22,389 bases of DNA from JAIEPT01 sp038217425 (GTDB lineage: Bacteria; Planctomycetota; Planctomycetia; Gemmatales; Gemmataceae). Shown piece after piece: positions 1-7,541 of the stretch. A model generated the notes under the pieces. It had not been told where the DNA came from. It made no database searches and saw only the letters and a list, made by a program, of their open reading frames with translations. The stretch spans positions 1 to 22,389 of the forward strand of contig JBBQPM010000110.1 in assembly GCA_038217425.1 (NCBI GenBank), in the 5' to 3' direction. Within the stretch, counting starts at the first letter, position 1, and the number at the start of each line of letters is the position of its first letter. The position numbers were made by a program, and so were the translations under genes.

Positions 1-106
1 CCCTACGGGTGCGGTTTTACTGGCCGAAGATTCGTAGGGCAAGCGGCCTCGCTTGCCTCTGCGGAGTGGGCAAGCGAGGCCGCTTACCCTACGGGTGCGG
101 TTTTAC
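1..106. repeat. 20-nt direct repeat pair flanking a palindrome
   Basis: The 20 bases at 1-20 recur exactly at 87-106 (they begin CCCTACGGGTGCGG). The second copy continues directly from the right arm of the palindrome at 34-92. The first copy therefore probably marks the right end of another palindrome that lies outside the window, which would make a tandem array with a period of 86 bases. No coding potential is credible here. This is seen in sequence; the tandem-array idea is inference because the window starts inside it. Confidence 0.8.
34..92. repeat. Long imperfect hairpin after the ABC transporter gene
   Basis: Arms 34-57 and 69-92 are inverted complements over 24 bases with one mismatch (GTAGGGCAAGCGG against its complement), separated by an 11-base loop. 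It lies about 20 bases past the stop codon of the minus-strand transporter gene. It could act as a transcript end or an RNA-stabilising structure. There is no T-run after the stem on either strand, so it is not a textbook intrinsic terminator. A dispersed REP-like element is the alternative. Confidence 0.75.
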
Positions 107-113
107 CGCGATC

Positions 114-1607
114 CTATTTCTGTCCCCAGCGCAACTCGAGATAGCGCGACGCGAAACCGAGCGGTACCGACATGATCAGATAGAGTCCCGCCGTCGCCAG
201 CGCGATCGTCACCAGGCCTTCGCTGCTGGACTTCGTCAGAATCTGATACTGCTTGCTGAGATCGACCAGCGCAATGACGCTCACCACGCTGGTGTCCTTG
301 AATAGCGCCACGAGGTCGTTGGTCATCGGCGGCAAGATCACGCGGATGGCCTGTGGCAAAATGATCCGCTGAAACGTCGTCGGCTTCGACATGCCCAGCG
401 ACAGCGCCGCCTCCCATTGTCCCGTCGGCACGGAGCTGATGCCGGCGCGGTAGATCTCCGCCTCGTACGCGGCATAGTTGAGCCCGAAGCCGATGATCGC
501 GACCGTGAAGGCGTCAAGCTTGAACTCCGAGGTCGGATCGTACGACTTGAAAATCGCGGGCAGCCCGTAGTACAAGAAGACGAGTACGAGCAACACCGGA
601 ATGCCGCGGAAGAACTCGATGTAGACGGTCGACAACCACGAGATATAAGGGGAAGCGTACATGCGCACGAGAGCGAGGAACATACCGAGCATCATGGCGA
701 CGGCGAACGACAGGAAAGTGATCTGGATGGTGAGCCAGGCGCCTTGCAGGAGCAACATCATGAAGTTGGGCGTCCGCGCCGTGATGCCTTCGGCTTGGCC
801 GGTCTCATAGAATACGCCCGAGGGCGTGAACTCATCCTGGCCGTCGTTCCAGATGCCCCACTTCTTGAGGATTCCGGACATTTCGCCCGACGCCCAGATG
901 CGGTCGATCGCAGCGTCGAGATCACGTTTGAGCTGCGGGTTGTTTCGATGGATGGCGATCGCGTAGTAACCCCGGCCCCCCAGGTCGCCTACGAATTTCA
1001 GCGGCGGAGCGATCGGCGTCTTGATGCTCTGCTTCCCGTAATACAGGGCGATCGGCCAATCCATCAGCACGCCGTCCAGCGCCTTTTGCTCCAGATCCTG
1101 AAACGGCTCGATTTGCCCTTCGTATTCCTTCGGCTCGAAGCCCCGCTTCTTCAGGAAACGCGAAGCAGCCGTGTCTTCGAGCGTACCGACTTTGCCTTGC
1201 TTCTCGCGAATGCCGTCGAGCGTGTCGAAGCGCGTTTCGTCCTGACGCACGACGAGTTGCAGCTTGAACGCGTAATAGGGCTTCGAAAAGAGAACTTTCT
1301 CCAGGCGATCGTCCGTGACTTCGAGGCCGTTCATGGCGAAGTCGAAGTCGTTTTGCTGGAGCCCGGCGATGAGGTTCTTGTAGTCGTACTGCTTGAATTC
1401 GATGGGGCGCCGGAGTTCGCGGGCCAAGGCGTCCTTGAGATCGACTTCGAAGCCTACCTGCTTGTTGGCGCCGTCCTTGTCTTGCACAGAAAAGATATAC
1501 GGAGCGCCTCCTTCCTCGTCAGCGGCCCAGACGAGGGGTTTGACGTCCTGGGAATGCGCGGCAGGGACGAAGGCACACGCGATGAGGAGAGCGCGGAATG
1601 AGTTCAT
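114..1607 (-). CDS. Amino acid ABC transporter, fused substrate-binding and permease protein
   Basis: Imports polar amino acids (GlnH-GlnP type) as one polypeptide of 497 aa. Residues 1-20 look like a signal peptide ending AAHSQ. Residues about 25-260 match a type 2 periplasmic binding domain (GFEVDLKDALA, DFDFAMNGLEVTDDR, FSKPYY). Residues about 283-490 form the permease: hydrophobic segments near 284-315, 328-352, 366-384, 432-450 and 463-485, and the EAA loop for ATPase docking at 399-420 (EAALSLGMSK, then ILPQA). Fused proteins of this layout are known in several phyla. I chose the ATG at 1607 because the signal peptide starts cleanly there; a GTG at 1619 would add four residues. Neither has a clear ribosome binding site. 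The matching ATPase is not in the window; it may lie past position 1 or elsewhere. The amino acid transported cannot be read from sequence. Confidence 0.92.
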   Translation of the reverse strand: MNSFRALLIACAFVPAAHSQDVKPLVWAADEEGGAPYIFSVQDKDGANKQVGFEVDLKDALARELRRPIEFKQYDYKNLIAGLQQNDFDFAMNGLEVTDDRLEKVLFSKPYYAFKLQLVVRQDETRFDTLDGIREKQGKVGTLEDTAASRFLKKRGFEPKEYEGQIEPFQDLEQKALDGVLMDWPIALYYGKQSIKTPIAPPLKFVGDLGGRGYYAIAIHRNNPQLKRDLDAAIDRIWASGEMSGILKKWGIWNDGQDEFTPSGVFYETGQAEGITARTPNFMMLLLQGAWLTIQITFLSFAVAMMLGMFLALVRMYASPYISWLSTVYIEFFRGIPVLLVLVFLYYGLPAIFKSYDPTSEFKLDAFTVAIIGFGLNYAAYEAEIYRAGISSVPTGQWEAALSLGMSKPTTFQRIILPQAIRVILPPMTNDLVALFKDTSVVSVIALVDLSKQYQILTKSSSEGLVTIALATAGLYLIMSVPLGFASRYLELRWGQK

Positions 1608-1677
1608 GAAGTCACGCACACGGGAGGAAGCGCGCGGCCCAGTCCGCGTTCGCCATTCTCCAATCTACGAAATCCGT

Positions 1678-1711
1678 AGGCGAGCGGGGGACGAACATCC
1701 CCCGCTCGCCT
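1678..1711. repeat. Perfect 13-bp hairpin in the divergent intergenic region
   Basis: AGGCGAGCGGGGG at 1678-1690 pairs perfectly with 1699-1711 around an 8-base loop. It sits between the starts of the minus-strand transporter (1607) and the plus-strand LRR-like gene (1771), where a promoter region is expected rather than a terminator. It may belong to a dispersed palindromic repeat family, or be a structure in one or both 5' leaders. TTCAAT at 1712-1717 just right of it is a weak -10 candidate for the LRR gene. Confidence 0.7.
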
Positions 1712-1770
1712 TTCAATAAGACAACCGTAACGTCTTCACCCCCTCCCATCATCAACTCCCAAAGGCCGAC

Positions 1771-2680
1771 ATGCGTGCAACGACTTGTTTGTTCCTGATG
1801 GTGTTTTCGCACCTGCTTCCCGCCCAGGACAAAGACCTCGCCGCCAAATTGCAGACGCGCGGCATGAATCTCAAGAAGGACAAAGTCGGCGACGTGACCG
1901 AAATCATGTTTGGCCCCGCCGTCACGCTGACGAAGGAAGACTATTCGCTGTTCGCCCAGTTCCCCAAGCTCAAGAAGCTCTGGACGTCGCCCGGCGGAGT
2001 CAAGCTCAGCGACGAGACGTTCCCTTTGATCGGCACGCTTCCCAACCTGGAGTATTTCTTTAACAACGCGGGGCAGTTCACCGACGACGGACTCAAGAAC
2101 CTGACGACCTGGAAGAAACTCAAAACCTTCGGCCTCGACCACTGGTTCGGCCCGCCGGACTCCAAGGGCGTACCTCGGCAAGGGACTGGCGCACCTCGCC
2201 GAACTCCCCGAGTTGGAAGCGGTGCGGCTCGGCGGGTGCCGGGTCGACAACGAGGCGCCCAGGGCGCTGGCCAAGATCAAGTCGCTGCAAAAGGTCGACC
2301 TCTTCCACACCTTCGCCGTCACCGACGACGGCATCGAGGCGCTACAGGCGCTGCCCAGGCTGAAAATCATCATCCTCGGGCCGCAGTACACGCCGCGGAT
2401 CACGAATCGCACGCTCGAACATCTCAGCAAGATTCCGTCGCTGGAGGAAATTTCGATCACCGAGACGTGGTTCACCTACGGCGACGGCCTGGTGCACCTG
2501 AAAAAGTTACCGAACTTGAAGACGCTGACGCTGAAGTACGTGCTCGCCGACGAGAAGGACATCGCGCGGCTCAAGCAGGAATTGACGAATGTGAAGATCG
2601 AGTGGAGCCTGCCGGATGAGATGAACACGGCCCGGTTGCGTCAGACGTTCAAGAAGTACTGGGAATCGCAGAGCAAATAG
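1771..2680 (+). CDS. Secreted leucine-rich-repeat-like protein, frameshifted
   Basis: A signal peptide (MRATTCLFLMVFSHLLPAQ) is followed by repeating units of about 24 residues with spaced leucines (LPNLEYFF, LKNLTTWKKLKTFGL, LPELEAVRLGG, LPRLKIIILG, IPSLEEISI, LPNLKTLTL). This resembles the leucine-rich-repeat proteins common in planctomycetes, which usually serve as binding scaffolds. The reading frame breaks near 2161-2170. The 5' part reads through ...FGPPDSKG in frame 1; the 3' part continues as AYLGKGLAHLAELPELEAV in the next frame. Removing one G from the GGG at 2166-2168 restores a continuous protein of about 302 aa ending at the TAG at 2678-2680. AAAGG at 1761-1765 is a suitable ribosome binding site. 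A sequencing or assembly error in a G run and a genuine pseudogene are both possible. The function is unknown. Confidence 0.75.
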
Positions 2681-2691
2681 CTCGGTCGCGA

Positions 2692-2809
2692 GGCACGTTT
2701 GTAACGTGCCGCGTGAGAACTTGACAAGAACGAAACGATTTCCCCGACTTCGGTGGGGCACGTTTGTAACGTGCCGCGTGAGAACTTGGCACGTTACAAA
2801 CGTGCCCCA
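2692..2809. repeat. Cluster of three short palindromes
   Basis: A 32-base unit at 2692-2723 recurs exactly at 2757-2788. Each copy begins with the palindrome GGCACGTTTGTAACGTGCC (8-bp arms, 3-base loop). A third copy of the palindrome at 2788-2806 is inverted. Together 2754-2775 and 2788-2809 form a 22-bp inverted repeat around a 12-base loop. The cluster fills the gap between the LRR-like gene and the five-gene operon. It may end upstream transcription, or be a dispersed intergenic repeat. Confidence 0.8.
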
Positions 2810-2821
2810 CGGCGATTACGT

Positions 2822-2850
2822 TTGGAATCGCGGTTCGGCTCGGTTACAAT
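2822..2850 (+). promoter_or_regulatory. Candidate housekeeping promoter for the five-gene operon
   Basis: TTGGAA at 2822-2827 and TACAAT at 2845-2850 are separated by exactly 17 bases. They lie just after the palindrome cluster and about 35 bases before the operon's first start codon. The match to a sigma-70-type promoter is by eye only. Confidence 0.4.
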
Positions 2851-2873
2851 CTGATGGATGCCTGAACGTCCCC

Positions 2874-2877
2874 GGAG
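2874..2877 (+). promoter_or_regulatory. Ribosome binding site that selects the start at 2885
   Basis: GGAG sits seven bases before the ATG at 2885. The earlier in-frame ATG at 2858 has no such site and would put nine residues in front of the signal peptide. It would also lie at the predicted transcription start. Confidence 0.6.
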
Positions 2878-2884
2878 TCTACGC

Positions 2885-4141
2885 ATGCAACGAACACTGA
2901 CGATTTTCCTGATGTGCGTCCCCGCCGTGCAGGCCGCCGATTGGCCGCAGTGGCTCGGGCCCCGGCGCGACGGCAGCACCAGCGAACGCGTAGCTCCGTG
3001 GAAAGAGGCGCCGAAAGTTCTGTGGCGCACGCCGGTCGGCAATGGCTTCAGCTCGCCGCTGGTCGCCGGCGGCAAAGTCTTTCTGCATGCGCAGGTTCCG
3101 GGCAAGGAAGAGGAAGAAGTCATCGCGTTCGATGCGGCCGACGGCAAAGTCCTCTGGCGTGAGAGCTATCCCCGGCCCGAGTTCAAAAGCGTCCTCGGCG
3201 TCGGGCCGCGGGCCACGCCGACCGTCGCGGGCAAACGGCTCTACACGATGGGCATTAACGGGATCCTCTCCTGTTTCGACGTCCAGGACGGAAAACGGCA
3301 CTGGCAGCTCGATCTCTACAAACAATTCCAGGCCGACCTGCCGACGTTCGCGGTCTGCTGTTCGCCGCTTGTGGTGGGCAATCGTGTGATCGTCAGCGTC
3401 GGCGGCAAAGGCTCGTGCGTGGTCGCTCTGAATGCCGAGACCGGCGCGGTCCTCTGGCAGGCGCTCGACGATGCGCCGAGCACGTCGTCGCCGGTCCTGT
3501 ACGCAGGGGGCGAACGGACGGTCGGACGATCCATCGACGTGGTCTTCATGACGCCGCTACGTCTGATCGCGCTCGATCCGCTGGACGGCAGTATTCGCTG
3601 GGAGCACCCGATGGTATTTCAGCCGCAGGGAACGTCGCCCACGCCCGTCGCCGCCGGCGGGGTTCTCGTGGCCAGCACGCAGGCGCACGGCGCCCTGGCG
3701 GTAAAAATCGGCTACAAGGGGGCCGCGTACCATGCCGAGACGGGCTGGCAGAACAAGGACATGAAGAGCTACTTCTCCTCCGGCGTCGCCTCGGGCGATC
3801 GGCTTTTCCTCGTCACCAATCAGATCGACATCCTCCCCTCGGCGTCCCTGAGTTGTCTCGATGCCAAGACCGGTCAGCTCTTGTGGGCCAAGAAGAACGT
3901 CGGCTATTTCCACGCCGGGATCATTCGCACCGGCGACGGCAAACTCCTGGTACTCGGCGATTCGGGGACGCTCAGTTTGTTCGAAGTCGACGACAAGGGC
4001 GCCAAGGAGCTGAGCCGGTCGCGCGTTTCCGGCGGCACGCTCGTCAGCCCCGCGCTCGCCAACGGCAGGCTCTATGTCCGCGACGACAAGGAACTGATTT
4101 GCCTGCAACTGGGAGCCGACCCCTCGAGCGGACAGGATTGA
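2885..4141 (+). CDS. Exported PQQ-like beta-propeller protein
   Basis: 418 aa. A signal peptide (MQRTLTIFLMCVPAVQA) is followed by ADWPQWLGPRRDG, close to the DWPQWRGP opening of many planctomycete PQQ-like repeat proteins. The rest shows propeller blades with the repeating pattern of hydrophobic strand, Asp or Glu, Gly and Leu/Val-W (for example VIAFDAADGKVLWRE, VVALNAETGAVLWQ, LIALDPLDGSIRWE, LSCLDAKTGQLLWAK). The fold is that of quinoprotein dehydrogenases. I see no obvious active-site set for a PQQ enzyme, so it may be a structural or binding propeller. It is first in a tight operon: its TGA lies eight bases before the next start, which suggests co-export and co-function with the PSCyt2/PSD1 protein. 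The start at 2885 is supported by GGAG at 2874-2877. Confidence 0.88.
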   Translation: MQRTLTIFLMCVPAVQAADWPQWLGPRRDGSTSERVAPWKEAPKVLWRTPVGNGFSSPLVAGGKVFLHAQVPGKEEEEVIAFDAADGKVLWRESYPRPEFKSVLGVGPRATPTVAGKRLYTMGINGILSCFDVQDGKRHWQLDLYKQFQADLPTFAVCCSPLVVGNRVIVSVGGKGSCVVALNAETGAVLWQALDDAPSTSSPVLYAGGERTVGRSIDVVFMTPLRLIALDPLDGSIRWEHPMVFQPQGTSPTPVAAGGVLVASTQAHGALAVKIGYKGAAYHAETGWQNKDMKSYFSSGVASGDRLFLVTNQIDILPSASLSCLDAKTGQLLWAKKNVGYFHAGIIRTGDGKLLVLGDSGTLSLFEVDDKGAKELSRSRVSGGTLVSPALANGRLYVRDDKELICLQLGADPSSGQD

Positions 4142-4149
4142 GGTGGATC

Positions 4150-5673
4150 ATGGTTCGACATGCGCTGTTCGCGTGCCTGCTGGCGCCGACGGTCCTTTAT
4201 GCGGACTCGGCCGAGACCCTGGCGAAACGCATCGACGCCCGGCTCGCCGCGATCTTCCAGGCCGATGACGTGAAGCCGGCCCCGCGTGCGGACGACGCGG
4301 AGTTCCTGCGCCGCGTCACGCTCGATCTCACGGGCCGAATCCCACGCGCCGCCGAGGTCCATGCTTTCCTCGCCGATACGTCGCTCGATAAACGCCGTCG
4401 GCTCATCGATCGGCTGCTCGCCGATCCGCGTTTCGCCGTGCATTTCGCGAATGTTTGGCGTGCCGATCTGCTGCCGGAGGTCGTCGCCAATCGCGCGGCC
4501 GGGGTGTTTCAGATCGGCTTCGAATCGTGGCTGCGCGACCGTCTGCAGTCGGGCGTCGGCTACGACAGGATCGTACACGAACTGCTGACGGCGCCGATCG
4601 CCGCCGCCGGTTCGGAGGCGGAGCCCGTGCTGCGCGATCCAAATCGGCCCAACCCGCTCGCCTTCTTCGCCGTCAAGGAAGCTCGGCCCGAAAACCTCGC
4701 CGCCGGCGTCACCCGCAGCTTTCTCGGCATCCAGCTCGAATGCGCCCAGTGCCACGATCATCCGTTCGCCAAGTGGAAGCAGGAACAATTCTGGGGCCAG
4801 GCCGCGTTCTTCGCCGGCATCGAGCGGCAGGGCGAAGGCATCTTCGCGCCGCTCACGGAAGCCGTGACGCTTCGGGAAGTGAAGATGCCCAACGGCAAGC
4901 GGGCGCTAGCCGCCCGTTTCCTCGACGACGCGGCGCCGGGCCAGGGGAGCCCGCGCCGCGCCCTCGCCGACTGGGTGACTTCCCCCGCGAATCCCTTCTT
5001 CGCCCGCGCCGCCGTCAATCGCTTGTGGGGCCAACTCCTGGGGTTCGGCCTCGTCGACCCAGTCGACGACTTCCGCGACGACAACCCGCCCAGCGCTCCC
5101 GAACTTCTGGACGACCTGGCCCAGGCGTTTGCGGACGCGAAATTCGACGTTCGGCACCTCGTCCGCGCTCTCTGCCTCACCGACGCCTATCAGCGCTCCA
5201 GCGCCCGCACCGACGCCAGCCAGGACAAGACTCGGCTCCCCGCGCGCATGCCCTTGCGGGCGCTGACCGGCGAACAACTCTTCGACAGCCTCGCCCTGGC
5301 AACGGGTTACCGCGACGACCAGGACAAGGGAACCGCACGCAAACAGTTTCTCGTCCGCTTCGCCCTCGCGGGGTCCGTCGGCGAACCTGAAACCTCCGTG
5401 CAGCAAGCCCTCACGCTCCGCAACGGCGCCTTCACCGCCTGGGCGACTGATCCGAATGTTTCACCTACGCTGATCGCCGTAAACCAGACGCCGGGGATGA
5501 CGCGGCGCGAACGGGTCGAGGCGCTCTACGTCGTGACGCTCGCGCGAAAACCGTCGGCGAGCGAATGGAGTCGCCTCGAGAAACGTCTGAACAAAGAGGG
5601 CGCGGAGACCGAGCAGTTGGCCGACGTCTTCTGGATGCTCCTCAACAGCGCCGAGTTTCGGCACAATCACTAA
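4150..5673 (+). CDS. DUF1549/DUF1553 (PSCyt2/PSD1) exported single-haem protein
   Basis: 507 aa with a signal peptide ending LYADS. Residues about 25-235 match DUF1549 (PSCyt2): FLRRVTLDLTGRIP, then ADPRFAVHFANVW, and a CxxCH motif at 198-202 within LECAQCHDHPFAKW, which probably binds one c-type haem. Residues about 268-505 match DUF1553 (PSD1): RRALADWVTSPANPFFARAAVNRLWG, GLVDPVDDFRDDNPPS and the terminal WMLLNSAEF. Many members are 700-1000 aa and carry an N-terminal PSCyt1 cytochrome domain; that domain is absent here, so this is a short form. The biochemical role of the family is not established. These proteins are usually paired with DUF1501 proteins, and one lies two genes downstream. 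I chose the ATG at 4150, preceded by GAGG at 4140-4143 that overlaps the upstream stop; longer in-frame extension into the previous gene has no signal peptide. Confidence 0.93.
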   Translation: MVRHALFACLLAPTVLYADSAETLAKRIDARLAAIFQADDVKPAPRADDAEFLRRVTLDLTGRIPRAAEVHAFLADTSLDKRRRLIDRLLADPRFAVHFANVWRADLLPEVVANRAAGVFQIGFESWLRDRLQSGVGYDRIVHELLTAPIAAAGSEAEPVLRDPNRPNPLAFFAVKEARPENLAAGVTRSFLGIQLECAQCHDHPFAKWKQEQFWGQAAFFAGIERQGEGIFAPLTEAVTLREVKMPNGKRALAARFLDDAAPGQGSPRRALADWVTSPANPFFARAAVNRLWGQLLGFGLVDPVDDFRDDNPPSAPELLDDLAQAFADAKFDVRHLVRALCLTDAYQRSSARTDASQDKTRLPARMPLRALTGEQLFDSLALATGYRDDQDKGTARKQFLVRFALAGSVGEPETSVQQALTLRNGAFTAWATDPNVSPTLIAVNQTPGMTRRERVEALYVVTLARKPSASEWSRLEKRLNKEGAETEQLADVFWMLLNSAEFRHNH

Positions 5674-5676
5674 ATG

Positions 5677-5680
5677 GGAG
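5677..5680 (+). promoter_or_regulatory. Ribosome binding site that selects the redoxin start
   Basis: GGAG lies five bases before the ATG at 5686. An in-frame ATG at 5674 directly abuts the previous stop and would place this site inside the coding sequence, so 5686 is preferred. Confidence 0.6.
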
Positions 5681-5685
5681 AGTTC

Positions 5686-6291
5686 ATGATTTCGAGGCTT
5701 CTCAGGTGCATCGTCCTGGTCTTGTTGCTCGCGCCGGGCGTGCGCGCCCAGGGGAAATTCAACAAGACGGTCGCCGTCGGCCAGGCCGGGTTCGCGTGGA
5801 CCGACTTGCCGGGCGTCGACGGCAAGAAGCATTCACTGGCCGACCTCAAGGACCGCGAACTCGTGGTACTTTGCGTCACGTGCAACCACTGCACGATTGC
5901 GATTCGCTACGAGGACCGGATCATCGAGTTCGCCAAGAAGTACGCGGACAAGAAGGTCGCGCTGGTGGCGATCAACGTGAACCTGCGCGAGGCCGACCGT
6001 TTGCCGAAGATGGCGGCGCGGGCGACCAAGAAGGGCTTCCCGTTTGCGTATCTGTTCGACGAGAGCCAAAAGGTCGGCCACGCCTACGGCGCCACGATGA
6101 CGCCGGAGTTTTTCGTGCTGAACAAGGAACGCAAAATCGTCTATCTCGGGGCCATGGACGACAACAACGATCCCGAGTCGGTGCAGAAAAGGTATCTCGA
6201 GGAAGCGGTCGAGGCGGCGTTGCAAGGGAAGGCGCCGCCTATCGCGGAGACGAAGGTTCGCGGCTGCCTGGTGGAATACGAAACTAAGTAA
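5686..6291 (+). CDS. Exported thioredoxin-fold redoxin (AhpC/TSA-like)
   Basis: 201 aa with a signal peptide (MISRLLRCIVLVLLLAPGVRAQ). The domain has the redoxin order: VGQAGFAWTDLPGVDGKKHSLADLKD, a cysteine cluster C63-x-x-C66-N-H-C69, YLFDESQKVGHAYGATMTP with the cis-proline at 140, and FFVLNKERKIVYLGAMDD. C66/C69 form a CxxC pair; C63 adds a third cysteine in the same loop. The tail VRGCLVEY holds C194, a position often conserved as GC near the end of planctomycete relatives. It probably carries out thiol-disulfide exchange or peroxide reduction outside the cytoplasm. Lying between two surface-protein genes, it might keep haem-binding or structural cysteines reduced; that role is inference. 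Confidence 0.88.
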   Translation: MISRLLRCIVLVLLLAPGVRAQGKFNKTVAVGQAGFAWTDLPGVDGKKHSLADLKDRELVVLCVTCNHCTIAIRYEDRIIEFAKKYADKKVALVAINVNLREADRLPKMAARATKKGFPFAYLFDESQKVGHAYGATMTPEFFVLNKERKIVYLGAMDDNNDPESVQKRYLEEAVEAALQGKAPPIAETKVRGCLVEYETK

Positions 6292-6305
6292 GCGAGGACG
6301 GTCCG

Positions 6306-7541
6306 ATGATGAACATGAATCGCCGAACCTGGCTGGGCGCCGTCTCCGGTTGGCTCGGCGCCCTGGCGGCGCAGTCGGCGGATCACCCGCGGCGGAAGCG
6401 TTCGTGCATCCTCCTGTGGATGGCGGGGGGCCCGTCGCAGCTCGACACCTTCGATCTCAAGCCGGGCCACGCCAATGCCGGCCCGTTCCGCGAAATCGCC
6501 ACAGCCGTGCCCGGCATCCGCATCGGCGAGCATCTGCCGCGCCTCGCCCGGCATATGAACGACCTGGCCCTGGTCCGTTCGATGCGCACGCGCGAAGGCG
6601 ACCACGGCCGGGCGACCGCCCATCTGCGCACGGGGTACACGCCGCAGGGCTCGATCCGCTTTCCGACGCTCGGTTCGCTCGTCTCGCACGAATGGGCGCA
6701 GGAGAACGCCGACCTGCCCGGGTTCGTCAGCGTGATGCCGCAAGGCGCGTTCGCGCAGGCGTCGGTGGCTGCGGGCTTTCTGGGACCGCGTCACGCACCG
6801 TTGGTGGTCGCCGGCGGAGCGCTGCGAGTCGAGGATCTGCAAGCGCGTTCGTCCCGGGCGCCCCAACGACTCGACCTGCTGCGTGAGATGGAAGCCGACT
6901 TCCTGGCTTCTCGGGTCGGCCCGGGCGTCATGAGTCATGTGCATGCGTACGACCGCGCGGATCGGCTGCAGCGCCCCGCCGCGGCGCGGGCGTTCGACCT
7001 GACGGAGGAACGCCCCGAGCTGCGCGATCGCTATGGTCGGGCGCCGTTCGGCCAGGGATGTTTGCTCGCGCGCCGGCTCGTCGAGCGCGGCGTGCCGTTC
7101 GTGGAGGTCACGCTTGGCGGCTGGGACACGCACAACGACAACTTCGATCAGGTCCGTTCCCTGTGCGACGTCCTCGATCCCGCCTGGGCGACGCTGATGG
7201 AGGATCTGAAGCAGCGCGGCCTCTTGGACGAAACGCTGGTCGTGTGGATGGGCGAGTTCGGCCGCACGCCCGGCATCAATCCGCGCAGCGGCCGAGATCA
7301 TTATCCCCTGGCATGGAGCGTCGCCCTCGGCGGCGGCGGCATCGCGGGCGGACAGGTCGTGGGCCGAACCAGCGCCGACGGTCTCGCGGTCGAAGACCGC
7401 CCCGTCGCCGTCCCCGATCTCATCGCGACCGTCTGTCTGGCCCTGGGGCTTGATCCCGCCAAGCAGAATCCTTCGAACGTCAACCGCCCGATCCGCCTGG
7501 CGGATCCCGCTGCCGAGCCGCTCTCCGAGATCCTGTCATGA
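6306..7541 (+). CDS. Tat-exported DUF1501 protein
   Basis: 411 aa. The N terminus MMNMNRRTWLGAVSGWLGALAAQ has a twin-arginine motif (RRTWLG) followed by a hydrophobic stretch, as is usual in DUF1501. Family marks are LLWMAGGPSQLDTFDLKPG (about 37-54), GEHLPRLARHMNDLALVRSM, EGDHGRATAHLRTGY, GGWDTHNDNF (D274, H276), VVWMGEFGRTP and SGRDHYP. The fold is related to the sulfatase/alkaline phosphatase superfamily, and the D, H and E clusters could bind metal. No activity is proven for the family. The start at 6306 has GAGGA at 6294-6298; ATGs at 6309 and 6315 are alternatives that keep the Tat motif. Its TGA overlaps the next ATG (ATGA at 7538-7541), which implies translational coupling. Confidence 0.95.
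   Translation: MMNMNRRTWLGAVSGWLGALAAQSADHPRRKRSCILLWMAGGPSQLDTFDLKPGHANAGPFREIATAVPGIRIGEHLPRLARHMNDLALVRSMRTREGDHGRATAHLRTGYTPQGSIRFPTLGSLVSHEWAQENADLPGFVSVMPQGAFAQASVAAGFLGPRHAPLVVAGGALRVEDLQARSSRAPQRLDLLREMEADFLASRVGPGVMSHVHAYDRADRLQRPAAARAFDLTEERPELRDRYGRAPFGQGCLLARRLVERGVPFVEVTLGGWDTHNDNFDQVRSLCDVLDPAWATLMEDLKQRGLLDETLVVWMGEFGRTPGINPRSGRDHYPLAWSVALGGGGIAGGQVVGRTSADGLAVEDRPVAVPDLIATVCLALGLDPAKQNPSNVNRPIRLADPAAEPLSEILS

Noticed and set aside
417..1601. 394-aa open frame on the plus strand
   Set aside because: It lies wholly opposite the well-supported ABC transporter gene and has low-complexity Arg/Glu/Val-rich sequence with no recognisable domain; it is a GC-driven antisense shadow.
3415..4149. 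N-terminal extension of the PSCyt2/PSD1 frame
   Set aside because: It overlaps the propeller gene in another frame, is Arg-rich, and the signal peptide begins only at 4150.
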